DNA of 33,943 nt from Myxococcales bacterium (GCA_013298325.1 JAAFHJ010000003.1:1-33943); one strand, 5' to 3'; shown: positions 9,799-18,750, counted from the stretch's first letter. Notes: generated from the letters alone by a model not told the origin. Made by a program: numbers and translations.

Positions 9799-10818
9799 TC
9801 ACGGTTTTTGGGTCGGAAGCGGGATTGCCCCCGGTGCAGAACGCTTCGAATCCGAGACCGTAGGCGGAGCGACGATGTCGATCACCTCAACTTTTTCCGG
9901 ATGGAAATCGGTGAGATAGCGTTTCCGAAGGTCTGCGATCAAATCCGATTTCGCCTTCGCGTCGTTCTCACGCCCGAGCACCGTTCGAATCTGCGTTTTC
10001 GCCTCGTCGAGGGGCCGCTTCGTTGCCGGAATCGACCCGCGGCGCCAGACAATCGCGAACTTGTCCCCTTCGGCAACCGGCTCTTTGCCGATTTCGCCGT
10101 CGGCCAATTTGGCGGCCGCCGCATAGATCGCCGCATCGACGGAAACCCCCGCCTCCGTCGATTTGCCATCGGGAAACAGGAACCCGAGCGAACCGCCGCG
10201 AAGATTGGACCCCTTATCGAGGCTTTTTTCGCGGGCAACGTCGTTCCACGTCGCAAGCTTTCCGCCGCCGTCTTGGAGGCTCTTTGCGAGCGCCACCGCC
10301 TCTTCTTTGGTGGCTACAAGAATGCGCTGGACGGAAATTCGGAGCGGCGCATCAAAGTCGCTTCGGTGGCCTTCGTACCAAGCGGCAACTTCCGCGTCGG
10401 TTAATGCGGTCTTTCCGGTGTCATGGAGGGCACGGAGGAGCGCATTCGCCTTGGCGCGGGCCAAATCAAAGCGGATCCGAAGGGGGGCATCGAGTTTCTC
10501 ATCGACGGCTGCCCGCTCAAGGAGCGCATCGCCAATCACAACGTCCTTAAGGAAGGTTCGCAGCGCCTCCGCGGGATCCTTCCCGAACATTTCATACTGG
10601 TAGCGCGGGACTTCCGCAAAGCGACCGCGAAGCGTCTCGACGTCAATCGCGATTCCAGTGCCCTTCGCCACGATGCGAGAATCGGCTTCCGCTTTGGCGC
10701 TTCCGGATACGCTTGCCGTCGGTAAAGGGGCGGGCGTAGCCATCGCGATCCCTGCGGCACCGACGAGAGAAGCGGCCGCAAAAACAGAGGCCACAAAATG
10801 AAAACGACGGAGCGGCAT
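9799..10818 (-). CDS. Secreted/periplasmic parvulin-type peptidylprolyl isomerase (PpiC-like)
   Basis: Signal-peptide-like N-terminus 'MPLRRFHFVASVFAAASLVGAAGIAMA'; parvulin-like core 'ISVQRILVATKEEAVALAKSL...ATWNDVAREKSLDKGSNLRGGSLGFLFPDGKS...KFAIVWRRGSIPATKRPLDEAKTQIRTVL'. Confidence 0.85.
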   Translation of the reverse strand: MPLRRFHFVASVFAAASLVGAAGIAMATPAPLPTASVSGSAKAEADSRIVAKGTGIAIDVETLRGRFAEVPRYQYEMFGKDPAEALRTFLKDVVIGDALLERAAVDEKLDAPLRIRFDLARAKANALLRALHDTGKTALTDAEVAAWYEGHRSDFDAPLRISVQRILVATKEEAVALAKSLQDGGGKLATWNDVAREKSLDKGSNLRGGSLGFLFPDGKSTEAGVSVDAAIYAAAAKLADGEIGKEPVAEGDKFAIVWRRGSIPATKRPLDEAKTQIRTVLGRENDAKAKSDLIADLRKRYLTDFHPEKVEVIDIVAPPTVSDSKRSAPGAIPLPTQKP

Positions 10819-10844
10819 AGCCCGAAGGCTCTACCGCTCCGTCG
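10795..10844 (-). terminator. Rho-independent terminator-like hairpin (11-bp outer stem, cUUCGg tetraloop, interrupted U tract) overlapping the PPIase start codon
   Basis: Minus-strand RNA: CGACGGAGCGG-UAG-AGCC-UUCG-GGCU-AUG-CCGCUCCGUCG-UUUUCAUUUU. Arms at 10834-10844 and 10805-10815 are perfectly complementary; inner AGCC/GGCU closes a UUCG loop. Confidence 0.8.
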
Positions 10845-10853
10845 ATGAAAGGG

Positions 10854-11357
10854 TCAAGCGCCCTTCTTGGCCTTCGGTGCCTTCGGCGCTGCGCCGGCGG
10901 CGACCTTCTTCGCGGGACGACCGCGGCGGGGCTGAGCGCCTTCAACGCCGGCCGCCTCGAGGGAGTCGGCGGAGATACCGACAAAGCGGTAGGTCTCCGG
11001 GCGGAAGTTGTAGGCCTGGTGAAGCTGCTTCACGACTTCGATGAGCGCTTCGCCGGTGACGCCCGGCTTGCGAACCTTGACGAGCTTCTTGAGCGCGCCG
11101 AGGGTCTCGCCGAGTTCCATCAATTCTTCGACGCGAACGAGAACGTCGAGCGGCTTGAGCTCCTTGTTCCCACCGGCGGAGCCGGCTTCGAGTTCCTGAA
11201 GAAGACGCTGACGGCGCTTTTCGGTACGCCCGTCGAGCTGGACCGCGGAGGAGCCGCGACCGCCGAGGACGTCATTGAACAAACGGCCGGCGCGACGCTT
11301 GGCAATCGCTTCCGGGGAGCCACGACGATTCTGAGCCTTGCTGGTATTCTTAGCCAC
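10854..11357 (-). CDS. Small basic protein of unknown function with AT-hook/histone-like Lys/Ala-rich tail
   Basis: 167 aa from GTG at 11357, preceded by a strong RBS (AGAGGTG-AAAACA-GTG on the minus strand); the ORF track starts at 11408. C-terminus 'AQPRRGRPAKKVAAGAAPKAPKAKKGA' contains an RGRP AT-hook core. Confidence 0.7.
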   Translation of the reverse strand: MAKNTSKAQNRRGSPEAIAKRRAGRLFNDVLGGRGSSAVQLDGRTEKRRQRLLQELEAGSAGGNKELKPLDVLVRVEELMELGETLGALKKLVKVRKPGVTGEALIEVVKQLHQAYNFRPETYRFVGISADSLEAAGVEGAQPRRGRPAKKVAAGAAPKAPKAKKGA

Positions 11358-12035
11358 TGTTTTCACCTCTTGGCGCGCCATCTTGCACAACGAGTTCGAA
11401 TCCGTCAATCAGTGTTGTCGTCGGTGATGACATTTTTTTTTCCACAGGCAGTCCCGGTTTCGGCAGGCGGGCGAGGGAGGACTCGGCGACAAGCAGTGCT
11501 CCTTCTGCGCAACGCTCGGTGACGCCACTTGGGACAACAGTCCTGATTCTCACCCCGCCCAACGCCGCTGGAGCGTCGTAGACCGGGACGCGTCAATCGG
11601 AGTTCGCCCGCCCGCTACGGTGCCCGCGCCAAGGAACTCGGCGTTCGTCCTTCCCGGAGAAGGGCGGGTTTGCATCGGTCTCCGTGCCATCTTCTGGCGA
11701 TCCCACGGACGCAACTTCGCCGGCGTATACCCGTCACAACTTATTGATTACACCGCTTTTTCACCAGCACGACCTCAATACAGTTCGGCGAAGTGGGTGG
11801 CCCTCCCAGCATCAGAAGTGAACCTCGATGGGGCCTGAAATCGACCGCCGACCGCGGAGGCTTCGCCGATGGTAGGCCGACGCGCAGTCGATCGCTTGCT
11901 CGATACAGGCGGAGAAGAACCGCCGCTGAGTCGCCGCAGGCGGACGCAAGAAGTGCGCGGCGTTCTCCGCGAGGGACGCCAGCTCCAGCGAGCGGCTCTC
12001 AACACGCGACGAGAAACTCCAATCGACGTTTGCCG

Positions 12036-13289
12036 CTAGCGACCGCGGAGCGCGAGGACGACCATCCCAAGAAGAGCGAGCACAATCGCCCAAAAGAGCA
12101 GGTGGCGAAGCGGTGAGCGTTCACGGGCGACGACGCGCCGTCCACGACGCCGGGCATCTTCTTCGTCGATTTCCGCCTGTTCGTCGTCATCTACCTCGTC
12201 AAACCCGGCGAGCGCCGCGGCATGATGCGCGAACTCGTGACGAACGGTTTCTTCGAGTTCCTCGTGCCAGTCGGCGCCCTCCTCGGTGGCCTCGGCGGCA
12301 ACCGCGCGAAAAGAGCGCGTGTAGAGAGTCACGATCGGCGGGAGGCCGTCGACGCTTGGACGATAGGAACCGAGAAGTGGAACGCCAGCAGCATCGACCG
12401 CCGGTATTCCAGCGTCGACACGAAAGGCGACCGGCGGACGGGGCACGATTGCCCCCTCTGCGTGCTCGGCATCAGCGGCCAAAAAGGGGGCCGCTACCCC
12501 TTCTGCGATACGCGCAAACGTCGCGTCGTCGGGGAAGCCGTTTCGGCTTGCGTCGAAGGCAGCCAGCGGCATTTCGGTGACCTCCTCGTCGAGGAATTCC
12601 CGATAGAAAGGGACTTCGACGAGGTTCGCCGCGTCGCAGGACGGGCAACGAACTTCTGCGGTCAGACGGGCCGGATAGTGGGCCGCTTGGAGGAGTTCTT
12701 CCACGGAGAGCGCGAGGATCTCGTCGCTCCGAAGGGCCTGCGCGATCGGCCCCGGCTCACTGGCATCACCAACAGCCCGAAGTCCCCAAGCATCGACAAA
12801 CGCCCGTGAAAAAGCGGTGCGCCCGTCAGCGACGGCGCGCCACGCGGGGAGCAATTCGCCGACCGTCCGTTCCGCGATTCGCACATAGACCTCACCCGAC
12901 TGGCCGGCGAGCAGGTGCGGGACGTCGTAAAGAAAAGGGGCATCGAGTTCATCGTCATTGAGCTCGGCGTCATCAAATGGGCCGGTGGGAAACGCGGCGC
13001 CGGGGCGTACGACGAAGCGCTTTTCGCAATTGGAGCAGGGGATCGATACGGCAGGATCATGGAGCAGACCGCGTGCCGTCGCGAGCGCTCGAAGCGCATG
13101 AAAATCGCGCGCAAGGAGCGAATCGACGCTCCGAGAGCGTCCATCGACCGTGAGTCGCCCTCGTGCGAGGCGCTCCCAATCGGCAGCCGGCCCGTGTCCC
13201 GAGCGGTCGGGCGGCCCATGGTCGGCGAGGGCAAACTCGAAGCGGCCCCCGGAAAACAGGGTGCCCCGGATGCGACGCTCGGAGTTCAT
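12036..13289 (-). CDS. Zincin-like metallopeptidase (PF06262/DUF1025-like) with N-terminal two-CxxC region and C-terminal TM helix
   Basis: 'PPIVTLYTRSFRAVAAEATEEGADWHEELEETVRHEFAHHAAALAGFDEVDDDE' (HExxH with preceding zincin-type strand), CSNC and CPSC motifs, C-terminal 'HLLFWAIVLALLGMVVLAL'. Confidence 0.75.
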   Translation of the reverse strand: MNSERRIRGTLFSGGRFEFALADHGPPDRSGHGPAADWERLARGRLTVDGRSRSVDSLLARDFHALRALATARGLLHDPAVSIPCSNCEKRFVVRPGAAFPTGPFDDAELNDDELDAPFLYDVPHLLAGQSGEVYVRIAERTVGELLPAWRAVADGRTAFSRAFVDAWGLRAVGDASEPGPIAQALRSDEILALSVEELLQAAHYPARLTAEVRCPSCDAANLVEVPFYREFLDEEVTEMPLAAFDASRNGFPDDATFARIAEGVAAPFLAADAEHAEGAIVPRPPVAFRVDAGIPAVDAAGVPLLGSYRPSVDGLPPIVTLYTRSFRAVAAEATEEGADWHEELEETVRHEFAHHAAALAGFDEVDDDEQAEIDEEDARRRGRRVVARERSPLRHLLFWAIVLALLGMVVLALRGR

Positions 13290-14071
13290 GCACGCCCCGT
13301 AGCGACGACCGGTTCTGGCGCGATTCCGAGTCGCTTCACGACGACAGCATGAATGGCATAAACGGCAGGTGTCAATGCGACGGCAACCACGAGCTTAATC
13401 CCATATTCACGCCCAATCTTGGCGAAGATCCATCCCCATCGCTGGCTGGAAGACATCTGTCCAAGCTCGGAGGCTGGGTCACTCGCCGCCGCCCAGGTCC
13501 AGAAAATTACATTAATCGCAACAGTATCAACGATCTGACTGAGGAGCGTAGACCCAGTGGCGCGGAGCCAGAGGTGCTTCGAATTCGTAAGCGCCTTCCA
13601 GAACTGAAACACCTGGATATCGAGAAATTGACCGACCAAAAATGCGATCATGCTCGCAACGAAGAGCTGGGCACTTCCGCCAAAGATCTTGGCGAACTCC
13701 GCCTGCGTAAAATAACTCCGCGAGGAGATCGGGAGGGCCGTCGATGCCTGGAGGATGACCCACGCGAGGACCGCCATCGCAAACCCGAGGAGCGTCAGGA
13801 AGCGTGCCCCCCGCTTCCCGTAGAAGTCGTTCACGACGTCCGTGAGGAGGAAGGTGACTGGAAACGGCAGAATTCCCACAGAAATTTCGCCGAGCGGTGT
13901 GCGGAGCAACTTGCCGCCGATCACGTCACCGAGGACGAGACAGAGGACGAAGATCGACGCCAGCCAAATGAAGAGCTTCGTCGAAACGTCGATCCGATCA
14001 AACGCGGGAACGTCCGACGCCGGGACGGAGTTCGAGGGGGCGGGGTCGGCGTTGCGGGTGGGGGCGGTCAT
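13286..14071 (-). CDS. yhhQ: Queuosine precursor transporter (VUT/YhhQ family)
   Basis: 'LVLGDVIGGKLL', 'ILPFPVTFLLTDVVNDFYGKRGARFLTLLGFAMAVLAW', 'FLVGQFLDIQVFQFWKALTNSKHLWLRATGSTLLSQIVDTVAINVIFW' are VUT/PF02592 hallmarks. Confidence 0.9.
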   Translation of the reverse strand: MTAPTRNADPAPSNSVPASDVPAFDRIDVSTKLFIWLASIFVLCLVLGDVIGGKLLRTPLGEISVGILPFPVTFLLTDVVNDFYGKRGARFLTLLGFAMAVLAWVILQASTALPISSRSYFTQAEFAKIFGGSAQLFVASMIAFLVGQFLDIQVFQFWKALTNSKHLWLRATGSTLLSQIVDTVAINVIFWTWAAASDPASELGQMSSSQRWGWIFAKIGREYGIKLVVAVALTPAVYAIHAVVVKRLGIAPEPVVATGRA

Positions 14072-14113
14072 ACGGCACTCACGATGACGGTCAACCGCCG
14101 CGGGGGTCCTTGT

Positions 14114-16000
14114 TCACGAGGAAATCCGACGCGAAGCGGCCATGTTGGGGAGCGAGGAGACGGGGGCATCGTCCCCCGGCGGGCCGGTGCACGGGAGCAC
14201 GAGGCGGAAGCAGGCGCCACCGCTGGCTGCACGTCGATACGACAAATCGCCATCATGCTCGACGGCAATTCGCGCAGCGATCGCAAGGCCGAGGCCAGTT
14301 CCGGTCTGTTTTGTCGTTGCGTAGGGCTCAAACAAACGGTCAACAAAGGCCTCGGGGACCCCATTTCCGTCGTCTTCCACGTCAAAGACGACGCCATCAA
14401 AGCCGGCCACTGGAGCGCTGCCACCGGCTCCGGATGAACGCGACGACGGGGCGACGCGGCTCTTCGGGGCCGCCGTTCGACCGGAGATCCGTACAAGGAC
14501 CTTCCGCGAGCGCCCCTCGGTACGCACCAGAGAATTTCCTGATGAAACTTCGTTCGCGTTGGCTTCTGCGACGGCATCTTGTGCATTCTGCACCAAATTC
14601 ACCAAGACCTGAACGACCTGGTCCCGGTCGGCGAAAATCGTCGGCGGGTCGCCGTCGATCTGGGCCACCACCGGGATTCCTTCCTTGCCGTCGTGGAGGG
14701 TGACGACGTGATTGAGGACTTCGCGCGGATCGACGGTCGTCGGCTTCGGCGGCGGGAGGCGCGCGAAACGGGTAAATTCGCCGACGATCGTGGTGATGCG
14801 CTGGACTTCATCGAGGACCGTCCGCGTAGCTTCGTCGAAATATTCGTCGAAACGTGGGTCTTCCCGTGCGCGTAGGCGGCGCAACGTCTCGACGGCGGCG
14901 CGGATCGGCATGAGCGGATTTTTGATCTCATGGGCCACCCGCCGGGCGACTTCGCGCCACGCAGCGACACGAGACGCGGCGGCGAGCTTCCGACGGGTGG
15001 CGGCGAGATCTTCGATCATTCGATCGAAAGCTTGGGCCAGTTCGGCGATTTCTCCGGAGCCGCGCACACCGAGCGGGCGCGCCTTTTCTTCGGCAACTTT
15101 CGATGCTTCCTCGGCGAGCTGCGCCAGCGGCTTTCCAAGATTTCGCGCAAAGAGGAGGGCGAGAAGGACCGCCGCCACCGCTGCAAAACCAGATGCACCA
15201 TACACAGTTCTGTCGCCACTCGCGAGCGCAGCAAGGAGGGCCGCTTCGCTCTTCGTGACGGCGAGGGAGACGGTCGTATCCCCCAACGGCAACGCGCATA
15301 CGGCGCGCACCGTCCCCGGCGGATCCCGTGGGGCCGACGTGGCGAAGCTCGGGGCGACCCCGAAGGGCTTCGCGAGCCGCTCGGCGGCCGGAACCAAGTT
15401 GCGGGCCCCCAGCAGGGTGACGTCCGGGCGACCGGCGAGTCGGCACCGCACCAGCTCGGTCGGCTCCGAAGGGTCGCCGCGAAAGGCAAGTCCCGCACGG
15501 AGGTCGTTCGGCGTGCGCGGGGCGAGGCTTGCGCGGGGAGACCCTTGAATTTCCTTGGCAAATGTCGCTGGCGAGTGCGTGTGGAGTACACGTGGATCCG
15601 CAGCGATCGGGTCCCCGTCGCTGTGGAGGAGCACGAGTTCGTCGAGGTCGAAGGCGTTCCGCGTTCCGCTTACGTAGGGGCCGAGCCGGGCGACCATCCC
15701 CTCCGCCGCCGCGCGTCGGGCCGCGGGGCCAGCACTTGAGGGGGCGCGTCCTGAGGGGGGCTCCTCTCGAAGCTTCTCGGCGAGGTCCGGCGAAGCGCAT
15801 GCATTCTGCAAGAGTCGTGCGTCGCGCTCCGCCTCACGCCCCAGCTCGCCGGCAATGGCGTCGCAGGCGCTGGAAAGGTCTTTGTGGAAGCGCCCGACTT
15901 CGTCGTTTCTTCGCTCTTCGCGGAGCCGATGACCGAGGAGCAGCGGCGTCGCCGCGCCGAGAAGTCCGAAGGCGAGAAAAAGCCGCAGCGCGAGCCTCAT
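14114..16000 (-). CDS. Membrane sensor histidine kinase (NtrY-like: extracytoplasmic sensor, HAMP, HisKA, HATPase_c)
   Basis: H-box 'EVARRVAHEIKNPLMPIRAAVETLRRLRAREDPRFDEYF', N-box 'QVLVNLVQNAQDAV', 'VFDVEDDGNGVPEAFVDRLFEPYATTKQTGTGLGLAIAARIAVEHDGDLSY'. Confidence 0.92.
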   Translation of the reverse strand: MRLALRLFLAFGLLGAATPLLLGHRLREERRNDEVGRFHKDLSSACDAIAGELGREAERDARLLQNACASPDLAEKLREEPPSGRAPSSAGPAARRAAAEGMVARLGPYVSGTRNAFDLDELVLLHSDGDPIAADPRVLHTHSPATFAKEIQGSPRASLAPRTPNDLRAGLAFRGDPSEPTELVRCRLAGRPDVTLLGARNLVPAAERLAKPFGVAPSFATSAPRDPPGTVRAVCALPLGDTTVSLAVTKSEAALLAALASGDRTVYGASGFAAVAAVLLALLFARNLGKPLAQLAEEASKVAEEKARPLGVRGSGEIAELAQAFDRMIEDLAATRRKLAAASRVAAWREVARRVAHEIKNPLMPIRAAVETLRRLRAREDPRFDEYFDEATRTVLDEVQRITTIVGEFTRFARLPPPKPTTVDPREVLNHVVTLHDGKEGIPVVAQIDGDPPTIFADRDQVVQVLVNLVQNAQDAVAEANANEVSSGNSLVRTEGRSRKVLVRISGRTAAPKSRVAPSSRSSGAGGSAPVAGFDGVVFDVEDDGNGVPEAFVDRLFEPYATTKQTGTGLGLAIAARIAVEHDGDLSYRRAASGGACFRLVLPCTGPPGDDAPVSSLPNMAASRRISS

Positions 16001-18690
16001 CGGCCTGCGTCAGGGCGCGCGGAGACGGAGGCGTCGAGCCCCTCCTCGACGGTGCCCGGAGGCGGAAGGGTTGGCAAACCGCCCTCTTCTGGGGCGCCAC
16101 CATCCAATACTACCGGCTCGGCGACGTCCTTTGGCTCGGTACCGGCGAGGAAATTTTCATCCATGGTTTCCGGGTCATCGGCGAAGGGGAGCAATCCCGT
16201 TTTCTTGTCGACGGCGACGGTAACAATGCCAGAAGGTTTCGGAAAGTCGACGACCGGCTTCCCTTCCTCGGCCCCCTTCATGAAGGCGATCCATGGCGGG
16301 AGCGCAGTGACACCACCCGCTTCCCCCGCCCCGAGGGGGCGCCCGTCGTCAAAGCCGACCCAGCTCACGGCGACGAAATCGGGGGAAAAACCGGCAAACC
16401 ACGTATCTTTCGAATCGTTGCTCGTCCCCGTCTTTCCTGCGACCGGGCGGCCAAGGCTCTTCGCACGAGTCGCCGTTCCGTGGTCGACGACGCTCTTCAT
16501 CATATCGACAAGGAGCCATGCCTCGGCGTCATCCATCACCCGCTTCGGCGCGGCGCGCTCGGGGAGCGGCACTTCCTTGCCATCCGGGCCGATGATTCGC
16601 GTTACAAATCGAGGCTCTACGTAGGTTCCGAGGGTGGCGAACGTGGCGTAGGCGCCGGCGAGTTCGATCGGTTTGACCTCGTAGCTGCCAAGCGCGAGGG
16701 AGAGATCGGGTGCGAGCTTCGATTTGATTCCCAGCGCTTGGGCGAACGACACAATATTTGCTGGGCCGACGTCTTCCATGACCCGCACGGCGCCAACGTT
16801 CACCGAGTTCGCCAATACTTCGCGAAGCCGCAGCGGATCTTTCGCCGTCCACCCTTCGTAGTTTGAAGGTTTGTAATTTCCAAATGACTGCGGATTGATG
16901 TCGACCATACTCGCCGGCGTCCATCGGCGGCTCTTCAGGGCGTACCCGTAGAGGATCGGCTTAAAGGTCGATCCCGGCTGGCGTTCCGCCTGGTTGACGC
17001 GATCGAGTCCCGACGGGGCCCCTTCGTAGTTGCCGACGAGGGCAAGCACATCGCGGGTCCGTGCATCGAGCGCAACAAACGCCGCTTCGGGGCCAATTTC
17101 GAGACGAAGAGGGACCTTGTATCCCGGTTTTCCATCGGGCGGGGTGCTGTCGTTCTTTGCGTCTTTTCCATCCTTGCTTGCGGGCGGCGCAAGCAAGGAC
17201 ACCCGCACAAATGCCCCTGGCGGAGCAAACCCACTTGGTGCCAATTTTTGCGGATTGTAGCGCGGGTAATCGGCCAGTTTTACGACGCCGGTGACGTTAC
17301 CCACCTGAACGTCAAACGTCCCCGCAGCGTCATCGGCGGCCCCCACGATGCCGACGTAGGTTCGGTAGGCTTGCGGGGCGCCTTCCCAAGGCTTTTCCCA
17401 GCGACCGAGCGGCTTCGCCTTCCCCCGCTTGTCGAGAAGCTGGGGCACCTTGAGTGGGCCGGTGAGGCCTCGACGCTTGTCGAAGGCGACCAAATTGGTG
17501 ACGACGGCGTCGCGGGCGACGCGCTGGAGTTTCGGGTCGATCGTCGTCTCCACGGTGAAGCCGCCTCGCGTTGCCCGTTCTGGCTCCAAATCGTGAAGAA
17601 GTCTGCGAACGTAGCTCACCACTTCCGGCGCGAGTTCGTCGTGGGTTTCCGCGATAGCTGCAAGATGCACCGTCTCGACGCGGGCCGCTTCGAAGTCGGC
17701 CTCGGCGCCGCGAAAGAACCCCTTCGCGTTCATCTGGTCGAGGACGAAGGCGCGTCGCTCAAGGGCGCGCTTGGGGTCCTTCCGGGGGGAACAGCTCTCG
17801 GGGCAAGCGATCGTTCCTGCGAGAAGGGCCGCCTCGGCAATGGAGAGATCCTTGGCACTCTTGCCGAAGCTATCGCGTGCCGCCTCCTCGATGCCGTAAC
17901 GACCACGCCCGAAGTAGATGTGGTTCAAATACAGTTCGAGGATTTCATCTTTCGACAAAGTCTGCTCGAGCCGGCGAGCAAGAAGCGCCTCACGAACTTT
18001 GCGACGGAAGGACTTTTCCGGGTCGAGAAGGACGTTCTTGACCACCTGCTGGGTGATCGTCGAGCCCCCCTGCTTCCACTTTCCGTGGCGAAGATTCACG
18101 AGCATCGCGCGAAAAATACCAATATAATTGAGACCTTCGTGCTCGTAAAAGTTGGCATCCTCTGCGGCGAGAGCGGCGAGCTTTACGTGGGGAGGAAGGT
18201 CCCCGATCGGGACGACGGTACGGCGCTCCGTGAAGACTTCGGCCAAGATGGTCTTGTCGCGGCCGAGGATCCGCGTCACCTGCGGCGGCTTATAATTACC
18301 TTTGAGTTCCTTAACTTCAGGCAGCTCTCCTTCGAGCTTTCGCACGTAGAGGGCAAGGGCGATCCCGGCACCAACCGCAAGTGCAAGCCCAAAGAGGGCG
18401 ACCGTTCGAAGAACGTAAAGGGCGCGACGGAACATGCTGGGCTTGGCCGTTCGCTCCGCCCGTCGAAGAGTCGACGGTTTGCGGGGTTCCTCGGCGTCCT
18501 CGGAAACGTCGCGGACGTTCACCCGATTCCGCGCCGAAACCTCCCGGTCGCGGCGCGGAGCCGTCGCGAGAGACGGCGGGCCCACAACGACAGGCGCCTC
18601 CGCCCTCGATTTTGCGGGGTCCCTCTCCGTCGGCGCGAAGGCATCCTCCGATGGAGGCGGCGAATTCGAAGGATCTTCCGGGCGCTTCAC
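15997..18690 (-). CDS. mrcA: Bifunctional penicillin-binding protein 1A (GT51 transglycosylase/transpeptidase)
   Basis: 'ALAAEDANFYEHEGLNYIGIFRAMLVNLRHGKWKQGGSTITQQVVKNVLLDPEKSFRRKVREALLARRLEQTLSKDEILELYLNHIYFGRGRYGIEEAA'; transpeptidase 'RQPGSTFKPILYGYAL', 'SVNVGAVRV', 'KTGTSNDSKDTWFAGFSPD'. Confidence 0.95.
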   Translation of the reverse strand: MKRPEDPSNSPPPSEDAFAPTERDPAKSRAEAPVVVGPPSLATAPRRDREVSARNRVNVRDVSEDAEEPRKPSTLRRAERTAKPSMFRRALYVLRTVALFGLALAVGAGIALALYVRKLEGELPEVKELKGNYKPPQVTRILGRDKTILAEVFTERRTVVPIGDLPPHVKLAALAAEDANFYEHEGLNYIGIFRAMLVNLRHGKWKQGGSTITQQVVKNVLLDPEKSFRRKVREALLARRLEQTLSKDEILELYLNHIYFGRGRYGIEEAARDSFGKSAKDLSIAEAALLAGTIACPESCSPRKDPKRALERRAFVLDQMNAKGFFRGAEADFEAARVETVHLAAIAETHDELAPEVVSYVRRLLHDLEPERATRGGFTVETTIDPKLQRVARDAVVTNLVAFDKRRGLTGPLKVPQLLDKRGKAKPLGRWEKPWEGAPQAYRTYVGIVGAADDAAGTFDVQVGNVTGVVKLADYPRYNPQKLAPSGFAPPGAFVRVSLLAPPASKDGKDAKNDSTPPDGKPGYKVPLRLEIGPEAAFVALDARTRDVLALVGNYEGAPSGLDRVNQAERQPGSTFKPILYGYALKSRRWTPASMVDINPQSFGNYKPSNYEGWTAKDPLRLREVLANSVNVGAVRVMEDVGPANIVSFAQALGIKSKLAPDLSLALGSYEVKPIELAGAYATFATLGTYVEPRFVTRIIGPDGKEVPLPERAAPKRVMDDAEAWLLVDMMKSVVDHGTATRAKSLGRPVAGKTGTSNDSKDTWFAGFSPDFVAVSWVGFDDGRPLGAGEAGGVTALPPWIAFMKGAEEGKPVVDFPKPSGIVTVAVDKKTGLLPFADDPETMDENFLAGTEPKDVAEPVVLDGGAPEEGGLPTLPPPGTVEEGLDASVSARPDAGR

Positions 18691-18750
18691 GGCGCGGAGC
18701 GTAGTCCTATCTGAACAATTTACGCCAGAATGCGGGGATTTTGCCCGCTG

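Noticed and set aside
11370-11390. Sigma-54-like TTGGCGCGCCATCTTGCA
   Set aside because: The GG-to-GC spacing is one base longer than the strict -24/-12 requirement, and no convincing plus-strand gene follows.
11391-11410. tRNA T-loop-like GAGTTCGAATCC
   Set aside because: Flanking bases do not form a T-arm stem and no acceptor/anticodon arms are apparent.
11350-11562. 70-aa minus-strand ORF upstream of the AT-hook gene
   Set aside because: TTG start, no RBS seen, weak codon bias, and overlaps the preferred RBS/GTG of the downstream gene. A leader peptide cannot be excluded but is not supported.
15529-16866. 445-aa plus-strand ORF
   Set aside because: Antisense to the histidine kinase/PBP1A junction; Arg-rich shadow frame.
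17248-18714. 488-aa plus-strand ORF
   Set aside because: Antisense to PBP1A, with no recognisable motifs.
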